Shown here piece after piece: positions 41,301-53,130 of a stretch of 64,000 nt of DNA. Below the pieces are notes generated by a model. The model saw only the letters and a program-made list of their open reading frames with translations. It did not search any database and was not told the origin of the DNA. The number at the start of each line of letters is the position of its first letter. Position 1 is the stretch's first letter. A program made the translations under genes and the position numbers. The stretch spans positions 2,232,001-2,296,000 of the forward strand of contig WACJ01000530.1 in the NCBI GenBank assembly GCA_008973525.1, given 5' to 3'. Source of the DNA: Stenopsyche tienmushanensis (taxonomy: Eukaryota; Arthropoda; Insecta; Trichoptera; Stenopsychidae).

Positions 41301-44300
41301 GACTTGAGTTTGTATTCATTCAGTCACCTTTTTTAATGGACACATTTAATAACGAGCTACACAATAGCCATTAAGTCGATGCTGCTTAGAATCGTTGGGT
41401 AAAAGCATACTCTTACCAGAGCTTTATTTTCATGGGGAACTTTTTGTCGCAGAATCAATACTTTCAGCGCACGACACAAATTTCGTACCCAATAAATTAT
41501 AGTCATTTTTGGCGACCAAAAAATACATAAAGCATTCACCAATTATAGTCTTGGGACACCAAATGAGCATAAATCTCATTGCGTACTATTTCTGGACACC
41601 CTGGAATAATGCCATATCTTCTCGATTTTTCTAAAAATAATATGTTTGTTTTGGAATGCTCGTCTCACGCCTTGAATCTTCACTAATTGGTAGTAATTTT
41701 TAAGTTGCACGATTCTGACACCACTCCTCTTGGAGAAGCCAGGCATCGATCCTCAACTGGCGGTTCTCGAGGGCTCCAAATTGCGAACGGTAAATACAAA
41801 TCGAATGCTTGAATAAAGCTCGTGTGGAATTCGAAAGGTGAGATTAACAAAATGACCGTAGTTGGCAATGTAAAAACCAGTAATCAAGAACAAGATACGG
41901 ACGCTGGAGCGTGAGCCGGCTCGCAAATCAGAGTAGATGAATTGCACATTCTGATTAAAATCGCTCCATACCTTGGACGAAGAAAACATCAATTTCTGTC
42001 TTCCATCGCTTTATTACATCGTCCACATCCGCTGGAAGTGTGTGGGTTATGGACGAACAATGAGCAAAACCAACAGTCGACGCCATAAAATTGCCGCAAT
42101 ACATGACGAAAGAGATTCATCCTGAACTTATGAACTTTGCTCTCCGATCGACGAATTTACACACTTTCTCATAATCTTCTTATTTGGTAAAACCGTCCGT
42201 TGACCTTATTTATTTTAAGTTCTTTGCTTGTGTAGTCTTAGTCATTCCTGAATTCAAAATAATTCAATAAATATATTTTTGACTTATAGCATGACAGTAA
42301 TGCGGATAAATCATGATATATCAGATAATCTTCAATATATCAATTTTATATCGGTATCTGATCAAGATTTTCGTATGAGTGATTTCAGCATCAGATCTAC
42401 GTTAGCAGCTAAACGAACGATAAATGGCTCAAATTAGCTGTTATATTTTTGATATTACTTATAACTCGCTTTAATTATCTGATAACGGATTATATCATTT
42501 ATTTTTATTCGATGAGATAGAAGATCATTGTCTAAACAGATTTTGGAGTTTTTGTTCTAAATCTAGTTTATAATTGCTGTCTTCTCTATCTTCTTTCTAT
42601 GTATGATCTATAATTGGCCTGAAATATCAGGAGGACCCGAAAGTATTTTTGTCGCGCAAAGTTCATACCTTTTTGCACCGAACTGTGACTGGTTAACAAC
42701 ACAAGTCATAAACGACTCCGAAACCTGCATTGACGACCCGCAAAATTATTTTGTGCATTTAGTAGGATATTCAAGGAATTATTCATTATGAATTTATGAA
42801 ACCTAGCGAAACAATAACTGCAGATGTGAATTAACGAGAAACAATTTAGTAATTCTACGACACGACTCCATAAGGCGAAGAAGGCAACTAAAAAATTAAG
42901 GAATTAAAATGGGAAGAACATCCACACCTTCCATATTATCACCAGACCTGACACCAATGGATTCGATCTTTGGCACATTAAACAACGTAGGATGTGGACA
43001 TGGACAAGGATGGGTGTAATGGAGTAGGATGGGTACCGCACGCTTAAACCTTCTTAACAACAACAAAAATAGTCGCTTTTTGAATAACATGAGGTGATTA
43101 AAACAACCATTAATTTACATAATGATATACGACGAATAAATTAATGGCTTTCTCGAAAAGAGCCCCCAATTCCAACCTCTAAACAGAGTCGCAACGAGGG
43201 TATGAAGTGCCGTGGCAAGTACTTGTGCCCCCCCCCCCCCCCCGAAGTTAAATAATACTATTATAAATGCTTTAAAGATATTAAATATTGATTGAATTTT
43301 AAAAAAACACCCGCGCGTTACCATGATATGTATTTGGTACACCACATAAAAATTTTAACCATTCTTGTAGTAAATACATCACAGTGAATGAAAGGTGAGA
43401 CGATACGAGACGAGAGCCTTTTAAAATATGCTGTACATCGCATATTGACTGAAAATTTGGACACGAGAAAGCTGTGCGCAAGATGGGTGCCGCGTTTGCT
43501 CGCAATGGCGATATTTCACAACAATAAGTTTTTGTATCGATTCAGGATGAAACATGGGTCTATCACTTCACATCTGAGACAAAGGAACATAGGGACTCTC
43601 CACTGACCCGAGCTGTGTATTGGTCCCACTATTCGGGAGCGTGCCCCCTTAACTCCGCTCAACAAAAAAGCACAGTAAGATGCAAAACCTGAATTTGATA
43701 TCATTGTCTGCAAGGACATGCTCATTCTCAACTTCGAGTGACCTAATGGAAGAAGCTAGCTTTTTATGGGTGGGGGAAAGTCTAGACTCATTCGCCGCTT
43801 ATGTAAGTTAGCCTCTGAGGGAGCTTCCGTGATCGTACAGATCGTAGAAAAGGTGTGTGTTCAATCGGTCCGCTTTTCAGATCGCTGATTTGGCAATTTA
43901 GCGCCTTTCAATCGAATGCCATACGCGAACATATCTACAGAATGCAAGCAAGCTGGCCGAAGAAGACTGATTGAGTGCGTTGTTTCAATTATACAATCGG
44001 TCGAAAATATTATTGTATTTATTTTATTGCGGACTTATGCCCGCACGGTTGGTTCAATGCTTAAATTATGACGAAGAAAAATAGGATTAGACAATTTAGT
44101 ATATGTTATAAAAATGGACAGAGTTAATCAGTGGTGATTCACGTAAAATGGAATGGTCAAGTAAAATAAAAACCATGTGCAACTCTCCCCGCCCAGCCCA
44201 GCTCAGTTGCGCCCGTGGCGGGCGTCTGCTTTGCCACTCCCTTATTACGGATCTGCCTCTAAACTCGGATTAACTATAAGAAAGGTTATTTTGTGCATCT

Positions 44301-47300
44301 ATATGGGAGATATGTAGGGAATAATTCATTATGAATCTTTATATAGAGAGTGATGCCTGCTGCGAGATTGCATGGGAACCAGTGGAACGTATGCATCTTC
44401 CCGCGGCCAAGGCTCTTCTGTTTTTTTTTCTACGCGTCCGCATTCTTCACGCAAGGTTGTTATTTAACCTACGCTGCAATATCACGGAGAAGTTTAAATC
44501 AGAAGACTAAGAGGCCATAGGATCAATGTGCCTTTTAAATCTTGCGTATGTATAAATACGCTTTTCCATTGAATATTTCTATTCAAAAGCTAAATTCCAC
44601 AATGTTTTATTCCATATGCCGCCCTTATGACCCGCCCGCCCGGAAACGGATGCTTCGCCTGTGTCCGGTGTCCAATTTCCTACTAAAATAAAATTTAATA
44701 CACGAACAATTATTCCCATTTTTATATCATCAACTCCTTTGTTGTCTGTCACGCATATTGGTTGAGACCTCGCGTTGAAATAGTTGAACGCACCTGATCT
44801 ATGTGATGAAATACCAAGTTGTCAACTCGACCGTCACGTTTATAATCTGCGTGCATTGACCGACAAATAACTTGTTCGTTAATTGAGTTCTTTGAGAGCA
44901 AATCATTGATTATGAAAGACCCATAAGCTAATAAAAACGTAATTATATACCACTCAACCCAAGGATATACCCCTTAATCAATGAGCATGAAAAATGCATC
45001 GATTTAACTGCACAATAGAAAGATTGAGAGCTTCTGAATGATATAATGAACGTTTATTATCAACAGCCCTAATGGTACATAAATTATTATATGCCCTACT
45101 GCCCCAAAAAATATTTAATAACCAATCATCCACTTTATAAACTGTAAATTAATCACGGTAAAATGGATATAATCCACTTTGAATTTGATTTAAAATAATA
45201 TAATTTAAATATAAGATCTAAACATACCAAATAGACGTTGACCGAGTTAATGTGAACGCAATGTTTAGCTCAAATGATTCCAATTAAATGATCCAATCTG
45301 CACGAGCAATCTGATTCCGCATCTGAAAATATAAAAATACAGATTAATCTTATCTATTCGTAGGACGGTACGACACCTTTGATACTAGCAGCAGCCGCTG
45401 GTCATCTTGAATGCGTTAAGGAACTACTAGAACAAGGAGCGGATCCTGGAGCTCGTCGACTTGTACGTATGATCCTTTAAAACCATCGACGTATGAATTA
45501 TAACATGCAAACGTATGTCTAATCCATTTATTATCCAATTCAGACTGGAACAACGGCATTATTTTTTGCAGCACAAGGTGGTTTTTACGAAGTAGCACAA
45601 GTCCTCTTAGACAATGGTGCACAAATAGACTCGTCGAGCATTGTAAATATAAATCTAATCATTCACACAATAAAACATTGCAAATTAATTTATATTTAAA
45701 TACGTTATTTTGATTTGCAGGACGGCGGTACACCGCTATTCGTCGCGTGTCAATGCGGCCATAACGAAATAGTCAAAGACTTTATTAAGCGAGGATCCGA
45801 TGTCAATTTATGTATGAAGGTATAAATTACAACATCAAAATATCAATATGAAATAACTATACAATTCAATATTTCATTGCTGAATGTTTCCAGGATAAAG
45901 CCACGCCGTTGTTTATAGCGTCGCAAAACGGACATTTGGAAATAGTGGATGTATTACTAGAATCGGGAGCGTGGTGCAACGCCACGAGGACTGACGGTGC
46001 ATCGCCGCTATGGATCGCAGCCCAGATGGGATTCGACCACATTGTCAAGTCTCTATTGCGTCACGGCGCAAAAGTAGATCAGATCCGTAATGTACGTCCG
46101 TGAAATATAACGTTCATCGTCACTACATTGTACATATGTAACATTTCATTAATCGGAATAACATTTCAGGACGGTGCAACACCGCTGTTTAAAGCGTCTC
46201 ACAAAGGACACGCGGCCGTCGTATCGGAACTTCTTAAATACAAACCGAATCTGGGAATATTACCCGTACGTAATAAATTTCAAATATTATTCAATTGTTG
46301 AACGCATGAATATGGAGTGCGGCAGACGGAAACTATCTTATTTTAAAAATTCATAATACAAACAGTATATAGGAGATACATGGAGGCTGCTCTTTTTTGA
46401 CTTCTTGAGATCAATAGTGCTCTGAGTGCGGAGGAAAGCTAGCTAAAGACGCACCAGGCGTAGAAGTCAATAAATCAGTGGGTGTTGCTGGGAACGTTCT
46501 CCTGCTCCATCTATTTGCAGGGAATAAGGGGGTTTAGACAACTCCCTGCCAGTTCTGGTTTTTTCCTGTGGGAAGGATCTTGCATAAGACATTCTGGGTT
46601 TGATCCCACGGTAGTGTCAGATTCTTACTGACTAAACCCCTCCCTTGTCCTTCTCTGCCCCCCTGGTATTGTTTTCCATATTGCTTGGGGAGGACCGGTA
46701 GGCCTGAAGCGGAACCTCTGACAAAACGCAGGAGAATTTCCCGATCGGCCTTCATGCCCGGCCATGACCATAGAACGTATATGTTCAAGGACACTCCGAG
46801 AGTGTCCCGTGAGGAACTGGGAGATCCAATAACATGGAGCCACTCAGCGACACGATAAACAATATTTAACATTACTGAAATATTTGAACAAATGCCTACC
46901 ATTGACGTCATTCATCCATTGAAAATAAATAGATAAAATAGATATTTGTATATTAAAACTAGTTAATAATAGAATATATAAATATATATATACAGGGAAG
47001 CGGTGGAAAAATAAGTCTCGCTCGAGACCATATGTGCTACGAGTTCACAGCCGCAATTGATCTATGATCGAGTATAAAATCCTAAATGAAGTCCAACCAG
47101 TCCGCTTTTTAGACCGTTGACACGACGAAAGAATTCCTCACAATTGGATATTAGTTTAATTATTTTTTTCCATGTTATAAAAGACATTTAAAGCTTTTAT
47201 TTGTTTTAAAAGTTTGTCCGCATGGTTGAGAAGTTTTTTTTACCAAAACTTGAAGAAATGGATGTGGAGGATGTCTGAATGAGTCTTTTGCGAGAACACT

Positions 47301-47863
47301 TCCTCGGATGCCTTATCTTCTCGCGGGGCGATGACGACAACAAACCCGCCGATGTGCTGAAAAGAGTAAAGAGACGCTTCAAAATTAAAGTATCTCAATG
47401 CATTGATCAGAACGGAGGCCACTTTAATGATACAATTTTTAAAATATAAACAAATTTCAGTCTGTAACATGGAAAAAGAATCAAAATAAAAAAGTTTCCC
47501 TGTCGGATTTACATGAAACGATGTTCAGAATTTATAACTCAATTGCACTTTGTCATCTTTTTTACGCGTTAAAAATATGCATTATGAATCGAAGGTCATT
47601 CAAAATGTAATTTATTCTAGTCGCTATTTAAACCTTGTGTAATTTGCATTGTACAGAATGGAGAGAGTGCCTTACACGGAGCCGCATTGTTTGGACAATT
47701 GGGATGCGTGAAACTTCTAGTCGGAGCGAACAGCGACGTCGCGCTGAAGAACCACTCGGGGATGACGCCGTACCAGTTAGCCGTGTCGAACAAAAAGAAA
47801 AACGTCTCATCCTATCTCCACACCATGGACATTGCGGAATCCATCGGCGACAATCTCACATGA
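38325..47863 (+). CDS. ANKRD29: ankyrin repeat domain-containing protein 29 orthologue
   Basis: Seven exons (38325-38435, 45364-45462, 45544-45642, 45721-45819, 45894-46091, 46170-46265, 47657-47863), all phase 0, give 302 residues, about the length of human ANKRD29 (301). The initiator Met must come from a short upstream exon that I could not place. The repeats run in the ANKRD29 order: FHLAALRGDVEILRRIL, DGTTPLILAAAAGHLECVKE, TGTTALFFAAQGGFYEVAQV, DGGTPLFVACQCGHNEIVKD, DKATPLFIASQNGHLEIVDV, DGASPLWIAAQMGFDHIVKS, DGATPLFKASHKGHAAVVSE, NGESALHGAALFGQLGCVKL. The last exon adds the capping helix and a short polar tail. Three exons are exactly 99 nt, one repeat each. The protein is probably a cytoplasmic binding scaffold; its partner is unknown. 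AATAAA is at 48192. Introns 1 and 6 are swollen by transposons. No frame damage. Confidence 0.93.
38480..39010 (-). mobile_element. R1/Jockey-like LINE fragment in ANKRD29 intron 1
   Basis: The minus strand reads KMDAFADDVTLLVTAKSPEM and YKEVVYSAEGAILVLN, with the FADD active-site motif of R1/Jockey-type reverse transcriptase. Upstream is a worn GIPQGS-like region and downstream the LTGH tail shared with 33585-33830. An internal deletion joins the reverse transcriptase to the tail. Confidence 0.7.
39011..39472. other. ANKRD29 intron 1, nothing recognised
   Basis: AT-rich. Confidence 0.35.
39473..40076 (-). mobile_element. hAT family-A copy, inverted, one end missing
   Basis: The distal end CAGACAGCCGTAACGAGG is at 39473. 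The LINE tail is at about 39700-39830. It breaks off at 40076, inside the 'gcgcccg' block before the other terminal repeat. Confidence 0.7.
40135..40210 (+). repeat. dispersed CpG-rich repeat (pair with 4795-4885)
   Basis: See the inverted partner at 4795. The shared core is GATGAACGACGGAACAC. Confidence 0.6.
40211..40562. other. unassigned stretch with a degenerate short tandem motif
   Basis: At 40330-40400 the motif 'gccgct.ttttgac' recurs three to four times with changes. Nothing else seen. Confidence 0.35.
40563..41049 (-). mobile_element. hAT family-A copy, inverted, rearranged
   Basis: Ends at CAGGGCCGTAACTAGGG (complement of 41033-41049), the best-preserved terminal repeat in the window. 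The distal part is interrupted and joined to a LINE tail. The distal end is missing. Confidence 0.7.
41050..42839. other. ANKRD29 intron 1, unassigned
   Basis: Minus-strand frames at 41357-41542, 41683-41868 and 41753-41992 read like broken membrane protein (TTVILLISPFEFHTSFIQAF) but share no frame or splice sites. A plus-strand frame at 42629-42789 follows an acceptor-like ATATCAG (PESIFVAQSSYLFAPNCDWL) but ends in a repeat shared with 44280-44340. None is assigned. Confidence 0.3.
42840..42990 (+). mobile_element. mariner transposase C-terminal relic
   Basis: Reads SPDLTPMDSIFGTLN, sister copy of 21540-21745 with the same S-D to M-D change. Confidence 0.6.
42985..43100 (-). repeat. family-E dispersed repeat, inverted
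   Basis: Reverse complement of 4930-5020 ('ttgttaagaaggt', 'cggtacccatcctac'). Confidence 0.55.
43184..44255 (-). mobile_element. composite hAT family-A element with perfect 8-bp target duplication
   Basis: The ends CAGAGTCGCAACGAGGG (43184) and the complement of CAGATCCGTAATAAGGG (ending 44255) are inverted repeats. They are flanked by identical CCTCTAAA at 43176-43183 and 44256-44263. The interior holds a G/C run, a mariner transposase fragment (43405-43620) and the LINE tail (43740-43960). The flanks form one family-F repeat whose other copy (13925-14345) is uninterrupted at the same point. No hAT transposase is present. Confidence 0.9.
43405..43620 (+). mobile_element. mariner transposase fragment inside the hAT element
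   Basis: Reads VHRILTENLDTRKLCARWVP, then FLYRFRMKHGSIT. It has the same region and a similar truncation as the minus-strand relic at 22430-22634, in which the piece also adjoins the LINE tail. Confidence 0.75.
44280..44420 (+). repeat. family-F dispersed repeat, right part
   Basis: Continuation of the family-F copy split by the hAT element. It includes 'gctgcgagatt' and 'gcatcttcccgcggccaa', matching the complement of 13925-14345. Confidence 0.65.
44421..45363. other. 3' part of ANKRD29 intron 1
   Basis: AT-rich, nothing recognised. The acceptor TTCGTAG ends at 45363. Confidence 0.4.
46530..46860 (-). mobile_element. R1/Jockey-like LINE tail and 3' UTR
   Basis: The minus strand reads YWISQFLTGHSRSVLEHIRS, then PPQAIWKTIPGGQRRTREGF, then the same 3' UTR blocks as the nested copy at 9611-9858. 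Confidence 0.75.
47010..47160 (-). mobile_element. LINE tail fragment
   Basis: Worn copy of the LINE tail block ('gtccaaccagtccgcttttt', 'accgttgacacgacgaa'). Confidence 0.5.
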
Positions 47864-48889
47864 TACCCCAAGACTTTAAACATGTTCAAAAACGTTATAT
47901 TATTGTAAATTACATATATATTTATTTTTAAGACAGCCGATCTATATTTATCACACGATATTATAATTTTAACTATATACAAATTTAAAAACTAACAGAT
48001 CTGTCCAGTTAAATTATACCTCACAGCGATGATGACTTAAAATACTTTTAAACGTGTTTAAACACAATATTTATTTATATATGTGGTAAATATATTGAGT
48101 AAGACGTGTGAAATTGTCCGAGTACAATATAAGTCTTGTGATAGGTCGCAAATATATTTTGCGGCTATAAATTAACAGGGGAAAGGTTTTGAATAAAGCA
48201 ATATCATTGTTATATATTTTATCATGTAAATTAATATATCACGAACGTTATCGATTAGGATCTTATTGCAGCATTTAAAGATTATAATGCATCGGAATTA
48301 TTATCGAATAGCTTTCCCCATTGAAAGCGTTAGCATTCAGATTAGTATTAGTGTCACTCGTCTTCCTTTAATTTTCCACTTAGGTTAAAAAGATGTATTC
48401 GAAGAACTCATATATTTGGTGCTCTAACAGTATTTATTATCTTGTGATTAACATTAATTTTAAAGATGTTATAAAACACACAAAAATATATTTTTAAAAG
48501 GACAAATGTGATTTTTAATTTAACCTTTGGTTTGCTCATTGAGCCGGATTATTAGCGAGCGTTGCTTCTTTATTAACCTACTGATCTTATTCAATCAAAT
48601 TCAAGGTTTCTTACGAATTATATTTTTGAGTCATACTCGGTTCTTCATATCCGTGACGAACCCCTTCCGGTTTACTTGTGAAGTTTATTTACTTGCAGAT
48701 CTATGTTTTGTCTCGTATAAGCAGTGACGTGCCGCTATGGGTTCGCAGCACCAGTTGTGTCATGCTGGTTGCTTAAATAATTTTGGTTCGGAGTGCTAGT
48801 TCGTAAAATACGGATTTTTAAAAAAGAGATAATCGCGATGAACTTCCTAAAATGCTCAGAAAAGCTTAAAATATTAATAATACAATTGC
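47864..48889. other. ANKRD29 3' UTR and AT-rich spacer
   Basis: AATAAA at 48192 would give a UTR of about 350 bases. Beyond it nothing is recognised. Confidence 0.45.
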
Positions 48890-49165
48890 AATTTATAAAT
48901 AAGATCTACTGTAAGTTAATTGTACTATAAAGTATTTAAGAAAGTGCAAACAATAAGTTGGCAAAGTTTTATCGCAATCGAATGAACGGTATGGCAGCGC
49001 ATTAAATACGGACAAACAAACATTGATTTTTATATATTAGACTATGCCTATGTTACTCGCGGAATTCTTAGCAATAAGTGAACGAAGTTTTATCGCAATC
49101 TGATGAACGGTATAACAGCGCATTTCGAACGAACAAAATCCAATTCATTTTTATATATTAGATTT
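48890..49165 (-). repeat. Helitron-like repeat units, inverted
   Basis: Two inverted units, nearly the same as 19540-19830. Confidence 0.5.
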
Positions 49166-50339
49166 ATTTAAAAAACGTTGAATGGCCACTTAACTATTAA
49201 TTCCTGAAAAAGGAGTTTCATTTAGGAGACCTGCTGATCTTAACTAACAAAAAAAGAAATGAAAATAGCTATGTATGTATGTATGGTTATCGTATTGGAT
49301 CCATTTCTCATCATCTTCTTGACTGCTACCCGAAACAATAATCCGATGCTAAAACCGCTCCATTGCCGGAGGTTCTTCAGCCACAATTTCTTCTGCAAGA
49401 CCCGATTCCGATGACCTATGATCTTTCCCTGTATTATCTCGGCTTTTTCGAAGTCCTGGGACTTGAGACTTTTATTTTCTCTTCAATTATGTACAGATTA
49501 AAGTAAGCATTTGTATGTGTTACATATGTATGTATGAGTAAATTGAAAGAACCATCTTGTTCTATCTTTCAGAATGATCATTTTCGGAGTCACTTTCTTC
49601 CGTGTTTTGTTCATCTTCATTGTCGAGATCAATCTCATTATGTCGGATTTATTATTTGATAATGAAAACCCTTTTAGGGTGACGTATTCATGCATGGAAT
49701 AATCTCGTCATAGTCCAGTTGTGTTTGACCCTTTGCATGCGATTTGTTTTGGACAGTGGATGCATTGGGCTATCTCATTTTTTTGTAGTTTTTTTCCCGA
49801 TTGACTTCTTTCATTTATGGACTACAATAATGATAAAATATATATAACAAAACAATACTACTTTTTTAATACAAGATATATAAAATAAATTATAATAACC
49901 TTTGATTTACTGGAAATTTTTATATTAAAATCCGTTAGCCACCCGTCAGAGAACAGACGCAAGAATGGCACGGGCTAGCTCCAAGTTAGTAGACAAACTG
50001 ATATTGTATTTACAAAACATTGATCTTTCATTTACTTCTGAATTTTTCTACGAATCAATCGGTCCCAGTTGTTACTATTACCTGGAAACACTTGGAGCAA
50101 GCACCCATTCCATTGTTCTTGAAATTCTGGAATCTCATACAATATTAGTTGGGCGCCTGGAGCTTTTTGCACATGGGGTCTATCAATGTCCATGATTTCG
50201 CACACACTTTTACACACAAGTCAACACACTTTTAATTTTCAAAAAGGCCGGCCGCTCTTTGTTTTTCTATTCTAGAGCGAACTTTTGAAAACGAAGAGTG
50301 TGATGACTTTACGAGACCTCAGTTTGGCTTGGCTTAAAA
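49166..50339. other. unassigned stretch
   Basis: A minus-strand frame near 49690-49560 is rich in acidic residues (IDLDNEDEQNTEESDSEN in one frame), like the N-terminus of some transposases. 49965-50195 is open on the plus strand with no family match. Confidence 0.3.
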
Positions 50340-51350
50340 TTCCATTGACGGTTCAATGCCGATGTGATGGCGTTGATGGATAAACAAGTCGAGGTACTCA
50401 ACGCCATAAAAAATCGCAACCCTTCTATAGTGTCGAGATAAGAACCACGCTATAGAAAGTAAGGCACCCATACAAAATTTGTACGTGTTTAGTTTGTTAA
50501 CAAGTGATTAATACGCACAAGGAGACTTTGACCTACGTATTTGACCCGTTGCTTACGTAAAAGAAGCCGCAAATTAAATGGACGCTGTAGAAGGGTTGAC
50601 TGTACTTTGGCCAAAAATATAATCTCCTGTGCCGAATAACGTCGGTGTAATCCTTGAAAATGCCAAAAAAAGGCACCCATTTCTTGCAAGAAATGCATTT
50701 TTTATGACATTTTCTCAAACTCCAATATTTTAGAGATTGTTCAAATTTCTCAAAACCCATCACCTTAAAAAATTCTTAAAATATATTTTAATTAACAAAT
50801 TTTTTTCAATCAAAATCATAGAAATTGTAGCAAAGAAATCAATTATTTTCTAAATATTTCCAAGTGCAAGATTGAACCCTTGAAAATGCCAAAAAAACAC
50901 CCATTTCCTGACGCGTGGACACCCAATCAGTGCACCAGGTCGTTGTTCCGAACAGCAGTTAACAAAATCAAGATGGGACTTCTGATTGCCAACGTTCTTG
51001 AAGGACAGGGCAGATAAAGAAGATAACAACGGGGCCAGCAAGAAATGTCGCAGAACAGAATACAGAATGAAATGCTGTCCTGAGTCAACGATGCGAAATC
51101 GCGAACATCTTTGTTGCCTGGAAAAGTCCTCAAATTATATCACGAATAATATGCTAACTATAACACCATCATAAGAAAAAAATATTGTAATAAATACTAC
51201 TAACAAGTCATCATCATCATAGTGCAGCCACAAACAGTCCACTGGAGAATTATAAGTTTCTTCAATATTACATACATCTCGTTGTTATCATACATTTGCT
51301 CGATATTGAAGGTAGCATAACCTCGGAGTTTCATTTAGAACGGAAGACAA
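50340..51350. mobile_element. RTE-like LINE fragments
   Basis: The 'aacaagtcgaggtactcaac' block (50380-50405) recurs inverted at 54510-54530. The block 'acttctgattgccaacgttc' (50978-51010) recurs inverted at 54170-54200. A family-D copy occupies 51185-51350. Blocks of these kinds surround the reverse-transcriptase fragment at 55090, so I group them as one RTE-like LINE family. No intact frame. Confidence 0.5.
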
Positions 51351-53130
51351 TGCTGTTTGAAATTCTTCATATGCTTCTCCTCGAGGACGTATAATTGGTG
51401 TTCTTCTTGTCCTTGTTCTGTTCCTAAAGCTTCTTGGCTCCGAACCAGTAAGGTTCATTGTGCCCCTTATTATTGGGTAGTCTCAACTATGTAAAAGATA
51501 GCGAGTGACAAGCAAGTCATGATTTAGCACCAGATGAAGCACGTGCAATTTTTAAGACCACATGTGCATAAAAATATGAAGCAAAACAGTTTAAAAATAA
51601 TAACTTAGAATTTTTGTTTAACACAATATCCTTTTTTTCTACGATACATGCTTATATTTATACGATAAAAAAACAATGATTTGATTAAATCGTAAAATAT
51701 CGATAATAACGCGTTAGCATTGCTTTGTTAAGACGACAGATTCTATTTCAACAGTTTATCATTACACAGCAGATGGCATATTATAAATAATCTTTGGATC
51801 TTGTCCTTATGTTTTTATTGTGGCTTTGTTAGTCGACCACAGATATTTCGCGGGGAAGAATGTGTGATAAATTCAATCGGAATAGATGACAATAAATTTA
51901 GAATAAAAATAAATATTTCAATAATCAATAATAATATCAATGCAATATTATATTTAATGTGGTTGAATGTGCAAAAAAAATTTAAACATGAGCGAGCAAA
52001 TTTAGTAGCGTCTTAAGATTCAGCGCTAGATCATCTGTGGGATGAGTAAAACGCTGTTTTAATACATGCTAATGCCGCATTATTGGCACCTCCTACTTAA
52101 AGTAATTGATATAAACATTCTAACAAACGTCTGTCATAGTGTCTTTCATTTCAGTAGCGATGTGGCAATGTAAAGTGAATAATAGTTCGTGCTTATTCGG
52201 CTTCAAATTTTTACAATTGAATGAAACTCGGTGAATATTCGGATCGTTTGAATATATGTGAATAAATAAAATATCAAGCGAATTAATAAAAATCATTGGA
52301 AATTGTGTAAACTGTTTAAAACTGAGCAATGCAGAATTTCTACTATTAAACTAAACATGTTCCCACATGTTATCAGTTATTTATAGAACCTTCCTGTACA
52401 ATAGATAAATAAATCCATTTGTGTAATTTTCTGAGAATTTTGATTATATCCATATCTGATTTACATCTATTTTGAATATAGATAATTATTCAGCAATAAT
52501 ATTTATTTGCCTTTGGGAAGAATTAAATAAATATGTCACTTTCCATTGCCATTTAAAATTGCAATATTAAATCAGAATTCTCAAAAAATATAATTTAAAT
52601 AAGCGCGGCATGCGAAAAGCATTGTACTGCCACAATAAAAAAACACAGTTTTATTAACTAAATTCATATGCTGGCAATATTGTCTAAAAATATGAACTTT
52701 AATCTACGCGCAAAATGCAAAATACAGCCTTGAAGTTTGTGTTCATGCAGGGCTTAGCTATGTGCAACGTGCTTACATTGCCGCTCATAAACAATTTTTG
52801 ATTTACATCATTAAAAAATATCAATAAATAAACAACTAAAAATCATGATTTAGATGTGCTCGTCGCTGAATGCAATTTCTCTAAAAATCCCATGACTTAA
52901 TTGATACGAAAATCATTGTGAATTAATGTTTAATTAATTGAAATCAAAAAATAAATATTAAAAGTGATAGCTACCTTTGCTATATTTGTCTTATTTAAAC
53001 ATGATAAGAAATGACAATATATAGTCACCTAGTCAACGCAACACTATTATCAAACCAAGATAACGTTTCGACAATATATACGGGAGGTGCTCATGAAGCA
53101 GTCGAGATAGTCCCTATTTAATCCACCAAA
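51351..53130. other. AT-rich intergenic stretch upstream of the syntaxin gene
   Basis: 1.8 kb with only low-complexity frames. The syntaxin promoter should lie in the last part; no clear TATA or initiator can be fixed. Confidence 0.4.

Larger units (their letters stand above)
46316..47505. mobile_element. mariner-like TIR element in ANKRD29 intron 6, with nested LINE
   Basis: The left end (GTGCGGCAGACGGAAACT) and the inverted right end (complement of 47455-47505, with CGACAGGGAAACTTTTTT) resemble the CAGGGTGCGGCAGGGAAACT end at 3384. Between them are a LINE tail (46530-46860), a second LINE piece (47010-47160) and a short stretch related to the 5' end of the element. There is no transposase core. 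Confidence 0.5.

Noticed and set aside
41683..41992. Chemosensory-receptor pseudogene on the minus strand
   Set aside because: Hydrophobic frames look membrane-like, but no receptor-family signature motif or splice structure can be shown.
42603..42791. Exon after an acceptor-like site
   Set aside because: Its end merges into a repeat shared with 44280-44340 and there is no donor. It is kept only as a note.
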